Shown: positions 7,763 through 15,240, numbered from the stretch's first letter. The stretch: DNA of 64,000 nt from AC-32 sp963746155 (GCA_963746155.1 CAVVAB010000009.1:434001-498000); one strand, 5' to 3'. The notes: generated by a model from the letters alone, not told the origin. A program made the numbers and translations.

Positions 7763-8641
7763 TCAGCAGTGGATGCGTATCGCGAGCACCGTGTCGGCGA
7801 ACCACCGGCCGCGCGGCCCGATCCCGTGGCGTTCCACTCGCCTGACCCCGGTGTACCACGCCGCGAGCGCCTTTCGCGTGTCGCCGAAGGTGCGCAGCAC
7901 GTAGCGGAGGAAGACGAGGCCGACGCGGACGTTCCCGACGACGTCGTGCGGGTAGCTGCGGCCGGCGAGGACCTGCTCAACGAACTGCCAGGTGGGTGGG
8001 GTGATCTGGAAGACGCCCCACGCGCCGGCCGGAGACGTCAGGTTCGCCTGGTGGCCCGATTCCATCCAGGCGAGCGCGCAGGCGAGGTCGGCGTCGACTC
8101 CGTAATGGCGCGACCAATGGCCGATCTGCGCCCGGATGCTCGCGTGCGTGGCCGGGCGCGTGAGCCGACCGTGTCTGGCGCGGATCACCGCGAGCGTCTG
8201 CGCGCCGACGACCCCGTCGACCGCCAGGCCGGCGCCACGCTGGGAACCGATCACCGCCGCTTCGGTCGCGGGGCCGAAAATCCCGTCGAGCGAGACGACG
8301 ATTCCGTTGCGGCGAAGCAGGAACTGGAGCTCGGCGACGTCCCAGCCGCGGTCGCCGCGCTGCAGCGGCCGCCCGCCGAGCTCGTGCCGTGCCCAGCGCC
8401 CGAGCGTCCGCCGCGTGTGCGGTCCCGCGATTCCGTCTGGTGTCAGGTGGTGCCGGCGCTGGAAGTGCATCGTCGACCGGCGGGTGACCGGTCCTGCGAT
8501 CCCGTCGAAGGCGCCGTGATAGTAGCCGCTCTGGAAGAGTGCGACCTGCAGCGCTGCGACTCTCGGGGAGGAAGCCGCGCGCGCTTCTGCGGCGAGGAGC
8601 GCGAACGCGAGGAGCGCGGCCACAAGTGCGAAGCGGCGCAT
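7763..8641 (-). CDS. Secreted lytic transglycosylase with two peptidoglycan-binding domains
   Basis: 292 residues: signal peptide (1-22, cleaved near ARA), two PG_binding_1 repeats (about 26-83 and 93-155, each with the DGIAGPxTRR or DGIFGPATEAAV type motif), then a goose-lysozyme/SLT-type catalytic domain (about 170-290). Glu194 in ALAWMESG is the expected catalytic acid, followed by GAWGVFQI, characteristic of SLT domains. The enzyme should cleave the glycan strands of peptidoglycan outside the membrane. Its last bases face the sortase gene 25 bp away. An inverted repeat directly precedes the ATG (see 8642-8663). Confidence 0.88.
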   Translation of the reverse strand: MRRFALVAALLAFALLAAEARAASSPRVAALQVALFQSGYYHGAFDGIAGPVTRRSTMHFQRRHHLTPDGIAGPHTRRTLGRWARHELGGRPLQRGDRGWDVAELQFLLRRNGIVVSLDGIFGPATEAAVIGSQRGAGLAVDGVVGAQTLAVIRARHGRLTRPATHASIRAQIGHWSRHYGVDADLACALAWMESGHQANLTSPAGAWGVFQITPPTWQFVEQVLAGRSYPHDVVGNVRVGLVFLRYVLRTFGDTRKALAAWYTGVRRVERHGIGPRGRWFADTVLAIRIHC

Positions 8642-8663
8642 GGACGGGACCCATTTCCCGTCC
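8642..8663 (-). promoter_or_regulatory. Hairpin abutting the transglycosylase start codon
   Basis: Minus-strand reading gives GGACGGGA, a 6-nt loop, then TCCCGTCC immediately before the ATG at 8641. This 8-bp stem would occupy the ribosome-binding region; no free Shine-Dalgarno is visible, but AAAGGAG lies about 40 nt upstream. It could act as a translational switch. I do not recognise a known riboswitch class. Confidence 0.35.
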
Positions 8664-8933
8664 GGTTCGCGACTCCTTTGTAGTTGGTCCGACCAGGTAG
8701 CGAGCGAGCGCTTGTCGGAGAAGCTATGGCTCGATCACGCTGCAGCCCGACGCCCGGAGCGAAAGGGTTGCGATCGCATTGGTTGGTGCAACCACAACGG
8801 CTCGCAGCACGTGTTCGCCGTCGCCGGCACACCAACTTCGACTCGCTCGAGATCGCGTCGCCCAAACCCGCTCGCCCGCACATTCGGCACCGGCCGCGCA
8901 TACGTTTCGTGTGTGCTCGGCCGCTGGCTACTC

Positions 8934-9200
8934 ATGGATTCGTGCTCAGTCGGGCTTGCTGAGCTGCACGGCATGCGGTGGAAGCGGCAAGGGACATTCC
9001 CGAACACCGGCCCGGGCAGGTCCCTAGCTAGGCAACCAACGGCTCGAGGTTTCCTTCGCTGGCAACTGGTCTCTCTCCCGAATGACTGGCTGGTGGTTCT
9101 CCTGGCCGCGCTCGCTCTTGCGATGAGTCCGCTGCTCATGATCGCCTCGGGAAGTGCTTCAGCCACAGCCACGGGCACCGTCACCACAGCTCTGCCTTGA
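8934..9200 (+). CDS. Doubtful small membrane protein
   Basis: An open frame from an ATG at 8934 gives 88 residues. The first 50 are not protein-like, but residues about 52-75 (DWLVVLLAALALAMSPLLMIA) form a clean membrane segment followed by a short Ser/Ala/Thr tail. The true start, if any, is unclear because no ribosome site precedes any in-frame start. Kept only because of the membrane segment. Confidence 0.22.
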   Translation: MDSCSVGLAELHGMRWKRQGTFPNTGPGRSLARQPTARGFLRWQLVSLPNDWLVVLLAALALAMSPLLMIASGSASATATGTVTTALP

Positions 9201-9238
9201 ATCGCGCTCGTTGTCACGGGGCGCTCCCGGGGGACCGA

Positions 9239-9253
9239 CATGTTCGAAACATG
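9239..9253. promoter_or_regulatory. Inverted repeat upstream of the DivIVA-like gene
   Basis: CATGTT, three bases, AACATG: a perfect 6-bp inverted repeat ending 17 bp before the GTG at 9271. It resembles a dimeric repressor operator. It is not an exact actinobacterial LexA box, whose half-site spacing differs. Confidence 0.3.
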
Positions 9254-9270
9254 TTCGGCATACTCCGACC

Positions 9271-10110
9271 GTGGTCGAGGGCGAGTCATCCGAGCCGGTC
9301 GCCAGCGAGGCCAAGCTCTCGTCCACCGAACCCACGGAGCGCGGCTTCGAAGATCTCCGCGACTACGTACCCGCAGACGTCCTCGACGTCTCCTTCCCGC
9401 ATGCGGTCCGCGGCTACGAGCGCCGGGCCGTTGATGCCTACGTCAAACGCGTCTCTCGGGTGATCGCTGAGCTCAAGATGAGTGCCTCTCCGCGGGCGGC
9501 GGTCACGCACGCCCTCAAGCAGACCGAGCAGCAGGTCAGCGGTCTTCTGCAACAAGCGCGCGAGACCGGGGAGCAGATCACGGAGAGCGCGCGCCAAGAA
9601 GCGGAAGAGATCTTTTCCGGCGCCAAAGCCAAAGCCGCGGAGCTCCTGGTGAACGTGAGCGCCGAGGCGGACGGCCTCAAGGCGGATGCGGAGAAGCTGA
9701 TGGCCGACGCGAGAACCGAAGCGGAAGACATCCTGACCCGCTCGCGCCTCGAGGCGGAGAACACCGCCGCCCAGTCAGATGCGAAGGCGAAGGAGCACCG
9801 TCAACAGCTAGAGGAAGAGTTGACGGAGCGCCGGAAACAGGCGGAGGTACGGATGCGCGAGCTGCAGGCCGACACCGAGGGGGTCTGGAAGGAACGGGGT
9901 GAGCTCCTCGACGACATCAGGGTGACCGCCAGTGGACTCGTCGAACTGGCAAAAGGGGCCGCCGCCCGGGAGGGCGGCGAGGCGAAGATGGAGACCCTCG
10001 AGCCCGAATCGGTTGAAGACAGCACGGGGGCGAGCGTGGATACGGGTGAAACCGCCTCGGACGAGGTCGGTGGTCGGAGCGGGGGGAAGCAAGGACGACC
10101 CGTCGCGTAG
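9271..10110 (+). CDS. DivIVA-like coiled-coil protein
   Basis: 279 residues from the GTG at 9271. Residues about 30-68 (YVPADVLDVSFPHAVRGYERR then VDAYVKRVSRVIAEL) match the N-terminal DivIVA domain, with the F-x-x-x-x-RGY-x-x-x-x-VDAY pattern that in DivIVA/Wag31 senses curved membrane and recruits polar or septal partners. Residues 75-240 are a long coiled coil, Ala/Glu/Lys rich with heptad spacing, and the tail is acidic. A longer reading from 9154 is rejected because the added residues are not protein-like. A second coiled-coil protein of similar style lies at 31250. The role is likely positioning of envelope synthesis; partners are unknown. Confidence 0.75.
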   Translation: MVEGESSEPVASEAKLSSTEPTERGFEDLRDYVPADVLDVSFPHAVRGYERRAVDAYVKRVSRVIAELKMSASPRAAVTHALKQTEQQVSGLLQQARETGEQITESARQEAEEIFSGAKAKAAELLVNVSAEADGLKADAEKLMADARTEAEDILTRSRLEAENTAAQSDAKAKEHRQQLEEELTERRKQAEVRMRELQADTEGVWKERGELLDDIRVTASGLVELAKGAAAREGGEAKMETLEPESVEDSTGASVDTGETASDEVGGRSGGKQGRPVA

Positions 10111-10308
10111 CGAGCTGCTTTTGCGATTCCGAGTCAATTAGGGGACGCAACGGATCCGGCTTGCGGACGAGTGCGCAGACATGAGGAACCGGTGTTCGAG
10201 CGCGTGCCATGAGTGCCGCGGCTGGATGGACGTGGCCCTGGGTTCCGCCGCTGCGGAACTCGGGGTCGTGAGCGCGGCAAAACGTCGCTCGGCCCGAGGC
10301 TTGGTGGC

Positions 10309-10503
10309 TCATTCGGCCACGTCCTCGACCACTAGCACCGGCGGCTGATCGGCGTCGTCGTCTCGAACGCCGACTACGCGCAGCGCCTTGTGCCCAGGTG
10401 GATCGTGTCGCCCGCGCTCCAGTTCGGGACTGCGGCCTCGAGCCTCGGCGGCTCGGCGCGATCGCCCGTCGACCGTCTCGAGCCTGAAAAGAAACCCTGC
10501 CAT
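10309..10503 (-). CDS. Small conserved-type protein, probably with two compensating frameshifts
   Basis: The open frame gives 64 residues beginning MAGFLFRLETVDG and ending RVVGVRDDDADQPPVLVVEDVAE. The middle of this frame is Arg-rich and unlike the ends. The next frame over the same bases reads AEPPRLEAAVPNW then SAGDTIHLG, which I associate from memory with a small actinobacterial family running LFRLET, AEPP, AVPNW, GDTI, LRVVG. The gene therefore appears to have one indel on each side of the middle. It may be a sequencing artefact or tolerated drift. Function unknown. Confidence 0.55.
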   Translation of the reverse strand: MAGFLFRLETVDGRSRRAAEARGRSPELERGRHDPPGHKALRVVGVRDDDADQPPVLVVEDVAE

Positions 10504-10621
10504 CCGATCCTCCGTTTCCGCCTGGGGCCGGACGGCAAGGCCAGCGTATCGAAGGCCGTCTGATAGAGACGCCTGCGGAGTGGCGTGCCGTCAGACTTCC
10601 GGTACCCTCGGAGAGAATCGA

Positions 10622-10810
10622 ATGGCCGGTTTGCTCATCGTCTTCGGCCTGATCGGCGTCGTCGCCCTCATGATCCTCGTGGGTTGGGGGATTCTTGCGC
10701 TCTACAGAATCTGGACGGCTAAGACCTCTGACGACATGCCGCCGCTTAAGCCGCCCGCTTGGTGGCCCCGCCGCGAGCCGCGGGACACGAGCAACGTTGA
10801 CCATTCCTGA
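10622..10810 (+). CDS. Small single-pass membrane protein
   Basis: 62 residues from an ATG preceded by a good Shine-Dalgarno (ggagaga, about 10610-10616). Residues 3-29 form a membrane helix (GLLIVFGLIGVVALMILVGW) followed by a Pro-rich cytoplasmic tail with PPAWWPRREPRD. No family recognised. Confidence 0.6.
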   Translation: MAGLLIVFGLIGVVALMILVGWGILALYRIWTAKTSDDMPPLKPPAWWPRREPRDTSNVDHS

Positions 10811-11032
10811 CGCCCGGATTGACGAGGAAGCGAGGAGCGGCAACTCGCGTTCTTCTGCCCGCGCTCGCCGGTCGCCTAGTTCGGCCTTGAGATGTCGAGG
10901 CGGTCAGCGCCGCAGCTCCAACCGCCCCAACGGGTTATGCGCGTTCAGCGCGCCGTTTGCGCCCGCCAAACGTCCAGAGAGACCGCAACGACGCATGGGC
11001 CGGTGCGGGGAAGGCCGCGCTACGCTGCCAGA

Positions 11033-11227
11033 GTGACACGCAGTCTCGTCCAGCGAATCCACAATCCACGCAACCGGCGCTGCGGCTGCCCAACCGAGTG
11101 CATCTGCCGACGCAGCGCCTTGGGTAGCGCCTTCCGCTGGTACATCCCCGGACGGTGTCACACCCCGGTTCCGCCCGACCAAAAGGCTCGGCTGGAAGCT
11201 GAGGGAATGTCCTTCCGCGAGGCGTAA
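11033..11227 (+). CDS. Small Cys-rich protein
   Basis: 64 residues from a GTG. The core reads NRRCGCPTECICRR, then FRWYIPGRCHTPV, then a charged tail. The C-x-C-x3-C-x-C spacing plus a later Cys-His suggests a small metal-binding knuckle. The sequence is protein-like throughout, while the other five frames are not. No clear ribosome site is seen. Function unknown; similar tiny Cys-rich proteins occur in actinobacteria. Confidence 0.5.
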   Translation: MTRSLVQRIHNPRNRRCGCPTECICRRSALGSAFRWYIPGRCHTPVPPDQKARLEAEGMSFREA

Positions 11228-11435
11228 ACAAACCGGCCGCCTGTCGTAGTCGCGCCGATTGCGGCCGGGGCATGGGCGCGACTGGGCGACGTGTTCGACG
11301 CCAACACCCCCGGTTATCCCCGGCGACCAGTCTTAGGCGTCGACCGTCCGGATTAGTTAGGGCGTAAGGGCCGAGGGGCTCGGCACCGCCCAAAGAGCCG
11401 AACGCCTTACCGGCTCGACCACCCCGACAAGCGGC

Positions 11436-11660
11436 TCAGATTGTCTCTCGGAGAGCGTTCGCCGCAGCTTGAAGACGGTCACTCACTTCGGTTAGTTCGC
11501 GCGCCGCCAGGTCAATGCGCTCTTGCTGGGTGTCCGCGCGCTCTTTCGCGTCGTCAGCACGGTCGCTAAACCCCTTCAGCTGTTCCGCCAACTTTTCGAC
11601 CGTCGCGGTGAGGTCTGCCAGCTGGCTAGCGATCAGTGCTGTGTCCCTTTCGGCCGACAT
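11436..11660 (-). CDS. Small coiled-coil protein
   Basis: 74 residues (MSAERDTALIASQLADLTATVEK and on to LQAAANALRETI), nearly all predicted helix with heptad hydrophobics (L, I, V, L at a/d) and Glu/Lys/Arg between. It has no Cys, no signal and no membrane segment. It resembles small helper or anti-factor coiled coils often found in phage-like DNA. Isolated on the minus strand within the island. Confidence 0.6.
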   Translation of the reverse strand: MSAERDTALIASQLADLTATVEKLAEQLKGFSDRADDAKERADTQQERIDLAARELTEVSDRLQAAANALRETI

Positions 11661-12402
11661 CTCCGCTCTGCCAAAACTCTACTCCTCCGGCACATGGCTA
11701 CAAATAGCGATGAGGCGCGGTTACCTCGCCTGCCTAGAGTGAAAACTTGCGCCTCGGCCGGGCGGATAAGAGGATCTGCTTCCCGTCAGGGCCTCCCCGG
11801 CCCGCCCCGGCCTTCCGCGGGCACATCCGGGCAGGCTGAATCACTCATGCGACCCGGCACCCATGCCGCGCTCTCTGGCGCCAGGTCACGGCGGAACCCG
11901 ATCAGTCGCCGCTGTTCGCTCAGGAAGCGGGCGCAGTCGGCCCGTAGGTCCTCGGACACGAATTCGCCTGGAAGCTCAGGCTCAGGCGACGACGGCGATG
12001 CCGCCGCATGGCTCGGTGCAGAATTCACTCCCCACCTCGGTGTGGAAACTGTGGAAAACCGTTGGCTTGTGGAGCCGCACGCGCATCGCTTGGACTGGCA
12101 AGCGGCGCGTCCCGGCGACTTTACGACGCGTGGCCCCGGTGTGGGATCACTCAAATGGGGTACGTTCGGGGAAATCCTCGGAAAGAGCGCGAACTTCTGA
12201 GGCGGGCTCGTCGCCTCGTCGCCTCCTGGTCATGGCGCGAAGAGTCTGCGCCACCCCCCCTCGTTGGCATCCCCGGGCCTAGCGACTTCGGTCCGCCAGT
12301 CGGCGAGCTGCACGAATCCGCAGTACGTGCAGCCCGCCGACCGACCTTCCCCCCGACGGTGAGGACGGCCAACCGCCCACACCGTCGTCTTGAAGCGAGG
12401 CG
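11661..12402. other. Stretch without a clear gene
   Basis: Several overlapping open frames exist on both strands (minus 11786-12154; plus 12008 onward; minus 12230-12439), but none is protein-like over its full length. Fragments worth noting are RCGNCGKPLACG on the plus strand near 12035, which resembles half a zinc ribbon, and SAGCTYCGFVQLADW on the minus strand near 12310. They could be remnants of a frameshifted zinc-finger protein. Confidence 0.3.
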
Positions 12403-12927
12403 CTACGGGCTCGAGTGCTTGACCTTGCCCGAGACGCACTTGCCGAAGGCGTTTCGCTTGTTCTTGTTCGTCCCGTACTTGGTCTTGAAGGCTGCTGGAT
12501 CAGCTTTCCGCTCGGTCATACAGTCCTTGGCCGCGTTCACCCTCGCCTGCTGCTGGGCGGCCGCGGCGGCCTTGGCGGTCTGGGAGACGCAATTGCCGAA
12601 AGCGTTGGCGTGCTTCTTGCCCTTACCGTACTTGGTGGCGAATGCCGCCGGATCGGCCTGCTGCTCTGTGCGGCATGTCGACGCGGCGTTCGAGCGGTTC
12701 TGCGCGTTCTGCTTGGCGAGCTTTGAGACGCACTTGCCGAAAGCGTTCGAGCGGTTGGCGTTCGTGCCGTAGAGCAGCTTGAAGGCAGCCGCTCCCATGC
12801 CATTGCGATCCGTCGAGCACTGCTTCACGCCAGCGGCGTGGTCGGATGGGCTCGGCGGCGTGCTTGCGACGGCCCAGGCGGGGATCACGAGAACCGCCGT
12901 CAGGCAGATAAAGACGAGTTTCCTCAT
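12403..12927 (-). CDS. Secreted protein with three Cys-containing repeats
   Basis: 174 residues with an ATG at 12927 preceded by a strong Shine-Dalgarno (aaggag). Residues 1-22 form a signal peptide (MRKLVFICLTAVLVIPAWAVA). The mature part has three repeats of about 45 residues, each starting with a Cys, then (D/E)P-A-A-F or a close variant, an aromatic-Gly (YG), and ending NAFGKCVS or NAFGNCVS. Two linkers are Ala/Gln rich and helical. The paired Cys in each repeat would form one disulfide per repeat outside the cell. Not a family I can name; secreted actinobacterial proteins with similar NAFGKCVS repeats exist to my memory. Confidence 0.75.
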   Translation of the reverse strand: MRKLVFICLTAVLVIPAWAVASTPPSPSDHAAGVKQCSTDRNGMGAAAFKLLYGTNANRSNAFGKCVSKLAKQNAQNRSNAASTCRTEQQADPAAFATKYGKGKKHANAFGNCVSQTAKAAAAAQQQARVNAAKDCMTERKADPAAFKTKYGTNKNKRNAFGKCVSGKVKHSSP

Positions 12928-12980
12928 CACTGGGCTCCTTTTGGTTGCCTTGTCTCTGAAAAAGTCCACTGACTCTCTGG

Positions 12981-13448
12981 TTAGAGCGATCGCGTGGGGC
13001 AACCATGAAGTCGTTGTGGGCAAGTGTGCGGGAATGTCACCCGAGCGGTGTGGCCGCCGTTGTCTTTCTCGACGATACCCCTCCCCCCACCCTCTACCCG
13101 CGAATGGCAGGAGCCGCAAAGCGTGAGCAAGTTCTCGAGCGCATAGCGTTCGCCGCCGCGAGAGAGCGGGGTGATGTGGTGAACCTCGAGCCGCTCGCTC
13201 GAGCCGCAGCGCCGGCAGCGCTCGCCGTCTCGCTTCCGTGCCGAGGCCCGGGCCTTCTGCCACTTGGCGCTGTTCCGGACGCGGCGCGCCTGGCGCTGGG
13301 CCGAGTGTCGCTCCTCTGCTAGCGGGCAGACATGAGGCCGGGGGACGTGGGCCTTACAGTGCAGGCAGAGGATCAGGGGCAAGGCTGCGGCACTTCCGGA
13401 GCCATCGTCCGCCGCGGCCGATCGGTCGCGCTGGCGGCGGTCTCCCAT
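12981..13448 (-). CDS. HNH endonuclease-domain protein
   Basis: 155 residues from the ATG at 13448. Residues about 65-120 hold an HNH fold: CRRCGSSERLEVHHITPLSR, then GGERYALENLLTLCGSCH. It has the two zinc CxxC pairs, the catalytic HH, and the Asn and His of the motif. An N-terminal CLHC and a later Cys (HVCPLAEE) suggest a second small zinc site. HNH enzymes cut DNA in phage packaging, homing and restriction. It starts 1 bp after the stop of a ribbon-helix-helix gene, so the two form an operon inside the island. The longer reading to 13559 would overlap that gene and is rejected. Confidence 0.8.
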   Translation of the reverse strand: MGDRRQRDRSAAADDGSGSAAALPLILCLHCKAHVPRPHVCPLAEERHSAQRQARRVRNSAKWQKARASARKRDGERCRRCGSSERLEVHHITPLSRGGERYALENLLTLCGSCHSRVEGGGRGIVEKDNGGHTARVTFPHTCPQRLHGCPTRSL

Positions 13449-13449
13449 C

Positions 13450-13626
13450 TCATCGCGTCTCGCTTCCTTCGGCTTCGATGTGCTCACGGAGTGCGCGACG
13501 AATCTCGCCGCTGATGCTCCTGTCGCCGGCAGCGGCCAGTCGCGCGAGCCGCTCGGCAACCTCGACCGGAACGCGAGCCGCGACGACGCGCTCCTCTGTC
13601 TGGTTTACGTGCGTTGCGTTCTGCAT
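13450..13626 (-). CDS. Ribbon-helix-helix DNA-binding protein
   Basis: A 58-residue protein (MQNATHVNQTEERVVAARVP then VEVAERLARLAAAGDRSISG and EIRRALREHIEAEG). The strand (VVAARVP), helix A (VEVAERLARLAAA), the turn with RSISGEI and helix B match the CopG/Arc/MetJ fold, which binds DNA as a dimer. Such proteins serve as antitoxins or plasmid and phage repressors. The stop is followed after 1 bp by the HNH gene. Upstream, 62 bp separate it from the divergent sigma-like gene, so autoregulation of both directions is plausible. Confidence 0.78.
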   Translation of the reverse strand: MQNATHVNQTEERVVAARVPVEVAERLARLAAAGDRSISGEIRRALREHIEAEGSETR

Positions 13627-13688
13627 GCTCTGTTACTCGGCTACAGCGAAACTGTTTTCAGCGTCGGCAACCGCTCGCGCTATCCTCG

Positions 13689-14187
13689 ATGGCGCTTGTG
13701 CAAGACCGACTCGAGCTGCACGACGTCCGCGACGCCCACGCGCTCGCCGCTTGGGTCATCGCGCGCTCCGGGCTCGTCCTCAGCTACCACGACCGCGAAG
13801 ACCTCGAGGCCTACCTCGTCGAGACGGCCTGGGAGCTCAGCCGAGACTTCGACCCGATCAACCCGAGCTTCTCGACCTATGCCACGAGAATCCTTCGGCG
13901 TCGGGTCGTCGACTGGCAGCGTGCTCGCGGTGGCCGGCGGGTCTGGAAGTTCAAGAACCGGACCTACGAACGGCCACGGGTCGAGCTTGTCAGTCTCGAC
14001 GAGCGAGATTCCCTGGCAGAGACTCTCGCCGAGAACAGCGGCGACGCTTCGGCAGATCGGGACGCGGATCGCCGATGGCTACTCGCAGAAAGAGACCGCT
14101 GCCGAGGTCGGGATCTCGCTGAGTTCGCTGCGACCACACGTACGGCACGCGCGGGCTGAGCTCGAGCGGCTCACGTTGCCACGCTAG
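13689..14187 (+). CDS. Sigma-70-like factor with an internal frameshift
   Basis: The first frame (ATG 13689) encodes a region-2-like segment (REDLEAYLVETAWELSRDF, then STYATRILRRRVVDWQRARG), as in sigma factors and sigma-like phage regulators. From about 14045 the coding signal moves to the next frame, which reads TLRQIGTRIADGYSQKETAA, then EVGISLSSLRPHVRHARAEL: a region-4/LuxR-like helix-turn-helix. A single-base indel near 14040-14055 separates them. If corrected the protein is about 165 residues. It may be a sequencing error, a real mutation, or programmed shifting; no classic slippery heptamer is seen. Divergent from the RHH-HNH pair at the right end of the island, where it may control element genes. 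Confidence 0.62.
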
Positions 14188-14199
14188 GCGATTTCCCGA

Positions 14200-14220
14200 G
14201 GTAGCACCGGGGGTAGCACC
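14200..14220. repeat. Island-end tandem site, right copy
   Basis: Identical to the 21 bp at 4906-4926: two GGTGCTACC units 3 bp apart on the minus strand. It lies 77 bp inside the right tRNA-derived repeat. Confidence 0.55.
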
Positions 14221-14297
14221 AGGTGCGCATTTCCGACACCGCTGTCACAAATGACTCGCATGGTTGAGCCAAAACCGGCTCAGCTTGTAACAGTGAA

Positions 14298-14318
14298 AGG
14301 CGCATACGGGATTCGAAC
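14298..14318 (-). repeat. Putative attachment site (right), within tRNA-Glu
   Basis: The 3' end of the intact tRNA-Glu gene, perfectly repeated at 4853-4873. Integration here preserves the tRNA on the right side and leaves a fragment at the far end. Confidence 0.7.
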
Positions 14319-14370
14319 CCGTGCCGCCGCCGTGAGAGGGCGGTGTCCTAGGCCACTAGACGAATGCGCC
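14299..14370 (-). tRNA. tRNA-Glu (CTC)
   Basis: Minus-strand 72-nt cloverleaf. The 7-bp acceptor stem is GGCGCAT/ATGCGCC, the D-arm contains TCTAGTGGCCTAGGA, the anticodon stem CCGCC encloses CTCTCAC with anticodon CTC, and the T-arm contains GGTTCGAATCC. CCA is not encoded. Identity as Glu follows from the anticodon and from the close match to bacterial tRNA-Glu D- and T-arms. It marks the right edge of the putative island. Confidence 0.95.
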
Positions 14371-14382
14371 CGGCGAGGTCGT

Positions 14383-14388
14383 AGTGTA
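14383..14388 (-). promoter_or_regulatory. Possible -10 element of tRNA-Glu
   Basis: TACACT on the minus strand ends 12 bp before the tRNA 5' end, a spacing usual for stable RNA promoters. No good -35 hexamer is seen upstream. Confidence 0.3.
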
Positions 14389-14603
14389 GCCGCCAGGTCG
14401 CGGCCCGATTGACTCCGGATCGCGGCTCGCATCCGACGTTCTTTTGTGATCGTGGATACAAATTCGCAGGTACAATGGTCGAGCGCGTAGACCTAGCGCG
14501 GAAGCCGTCGAGGCTCCGAACTTCCTCTCCGACTCCCACACCGGGCCTGAGTGCCGAGAGAGCCCATCCGGGCCCGCTCGCCTCGATTGCGAGAGGAGCA
14601 AGC

Positions 14604-14777
14604 ATGAGTCCGACCGAAGGATCCCACGAGGTCCCGAAATCCGCTGAGCGCACCCAAGACGAGTTGACCGACAAGGTCGGCGTTCGGCTGACTAAGCCAG
14701 AGAAGTCGAGCAACCTGAGCTGGACTACCTGGAAGCGGCGGTTCGGCCTCGGCGGGAGCGCGCGCTCGGACGCGTGA
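14604..14777 (+). CDS. Small hydrophilic protein
   Basis: 57 residues from an ATG with a Shine-Dalgarno (gagagga at 14591). The sequence (MSPTEGSHEVPKSAERTQDE then LTDKVGVRLTKPEKSSNLSW) is charged, with a basic Trp-containing C-terminus (TTWKRRFGLGG). No family recognised. The ribosome site and residue composition argue for a gene; the short length argues for caution. Confidence 0.45.
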   Translation: MSPTEGSHEVPKSAERTQDELTDKVGVRLTKPEKSSNLSWTTWKRRFGLGGSARSDA

Positions 14778-15003
14778 GCGACGCGTCGGCCCGAGCGAGC
14801 CACGGGTAGACGGCCCCTCTAACTACTTTCCGGCACGGTTGATGCGTGAGGGTGGTCGAGCCGGGGAACGGGGGCGTTGGCAACGACGCATCGCCTAAGG
14901 GCGCGCCCATGCCCCGGCTCGACGACTCTGAGCGCGTACTCTTGAGCCAGGCACGAGGTGCCGGAGCGCCGGCACTAAACAATCGATGCAAGGGGGGACT
15001 GCG

Positions 15004-15240
15004 GTGAACCAGGTTGCCGTCGGGCGGTTTCCGCTCGGTCATTTTCTTCGGATGGGTTTGCCGGATCTGCGCGACCTCTCGGCGGACCTCGCAAACATTC
15101 GTGTCGCGCAGCGATCGCTTATCGACGTCGTCGCGCTCAGAAGCCTGATCCGAGTCATGGATCGTCAGGGCTACACGACGATCTCTCAGCTCGGACGAGA
15201 TGCTGCCACCGTCTGGGCAACTCACATCGGCATCGGCTGA
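15004..15240 (+). CDS. Small protein of unknown function
   Basis: 78 residues from a GTG at 15004, which is preceded by a strong purine tract (aggggggac, about 14991-14999) at proper distance; the in-frame ATG at 14986 has none and is rejected. The sequence (VNQVAVGRFPLGHFLRMGLP then DLRDLSADLANIRVAQRSL) is predicted helical. No known domain. Confidence 0.45.
   Translation: MNQVAVGRFPLGHFLRMGLPDLRDLSADLANIRVAQRSLIDVVALRSLIRVMDRQGYTTISQLGRDAATVWATHIGIG

Larger units (their letters stand above)
8664..9270. other. Gene-poor stretch upstream of the DivIVA-like gene
   Basis: About 600 bp without a convincing gene. The only protein-like piece is the end of a plus-strand frame (8934-9200, listed separately) that encodes one hydrophobic segment. 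It also holds the inverted repeat at 9239-9253. Confidence 0.4.
4854..14318. mobile_element. Putative integrated element in tRNA-Glu (about 9.4 kb, no integrase seen)
   Basis: The block is delimited by the 21-bp direct repeats of the tRNA-Glu 3' end. Inside each end lies a 21-bp sequence made of two GGTGCTACC units 3 bp apart (minus-strand reading; 4906-4926 and 14200-14220). If the element circularised, these would flank the joined core on both sides, as integrase arm-type sites do. Content fits accessory DNA: secreted and surface proteins, many very small genes, an RHH/HNH pair and a sigma-like gene. No recombinase, replication or transfer gene is recognisable, so it may be a decayed or satellite element. 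An alternative is that only a small element integrated and the rest is resident chromosome duplicated or captured between the sites. Confidence 0.55.

Noticed and set aside
5809..9090. 17-bp repeat TCTCCCGAATGACTGGC at 5809 and 9074
   Set aside because: Short, with no extension or flanking structure; could be chance or a decayed fragment.
9236..9256. LexA (SOS) box before the DivIVA-like gene
   Set aside because: The half-site spacing is one base short of the GAAC-N4-GTTC consensus; kept only as a generic inverted repeat.
14444..14476. Sigma-70 promoter before the 57-residue gene
   Set aside because: TACAAT is present, but the nearest TTG-type -35 is 21 bp away, too far to support.
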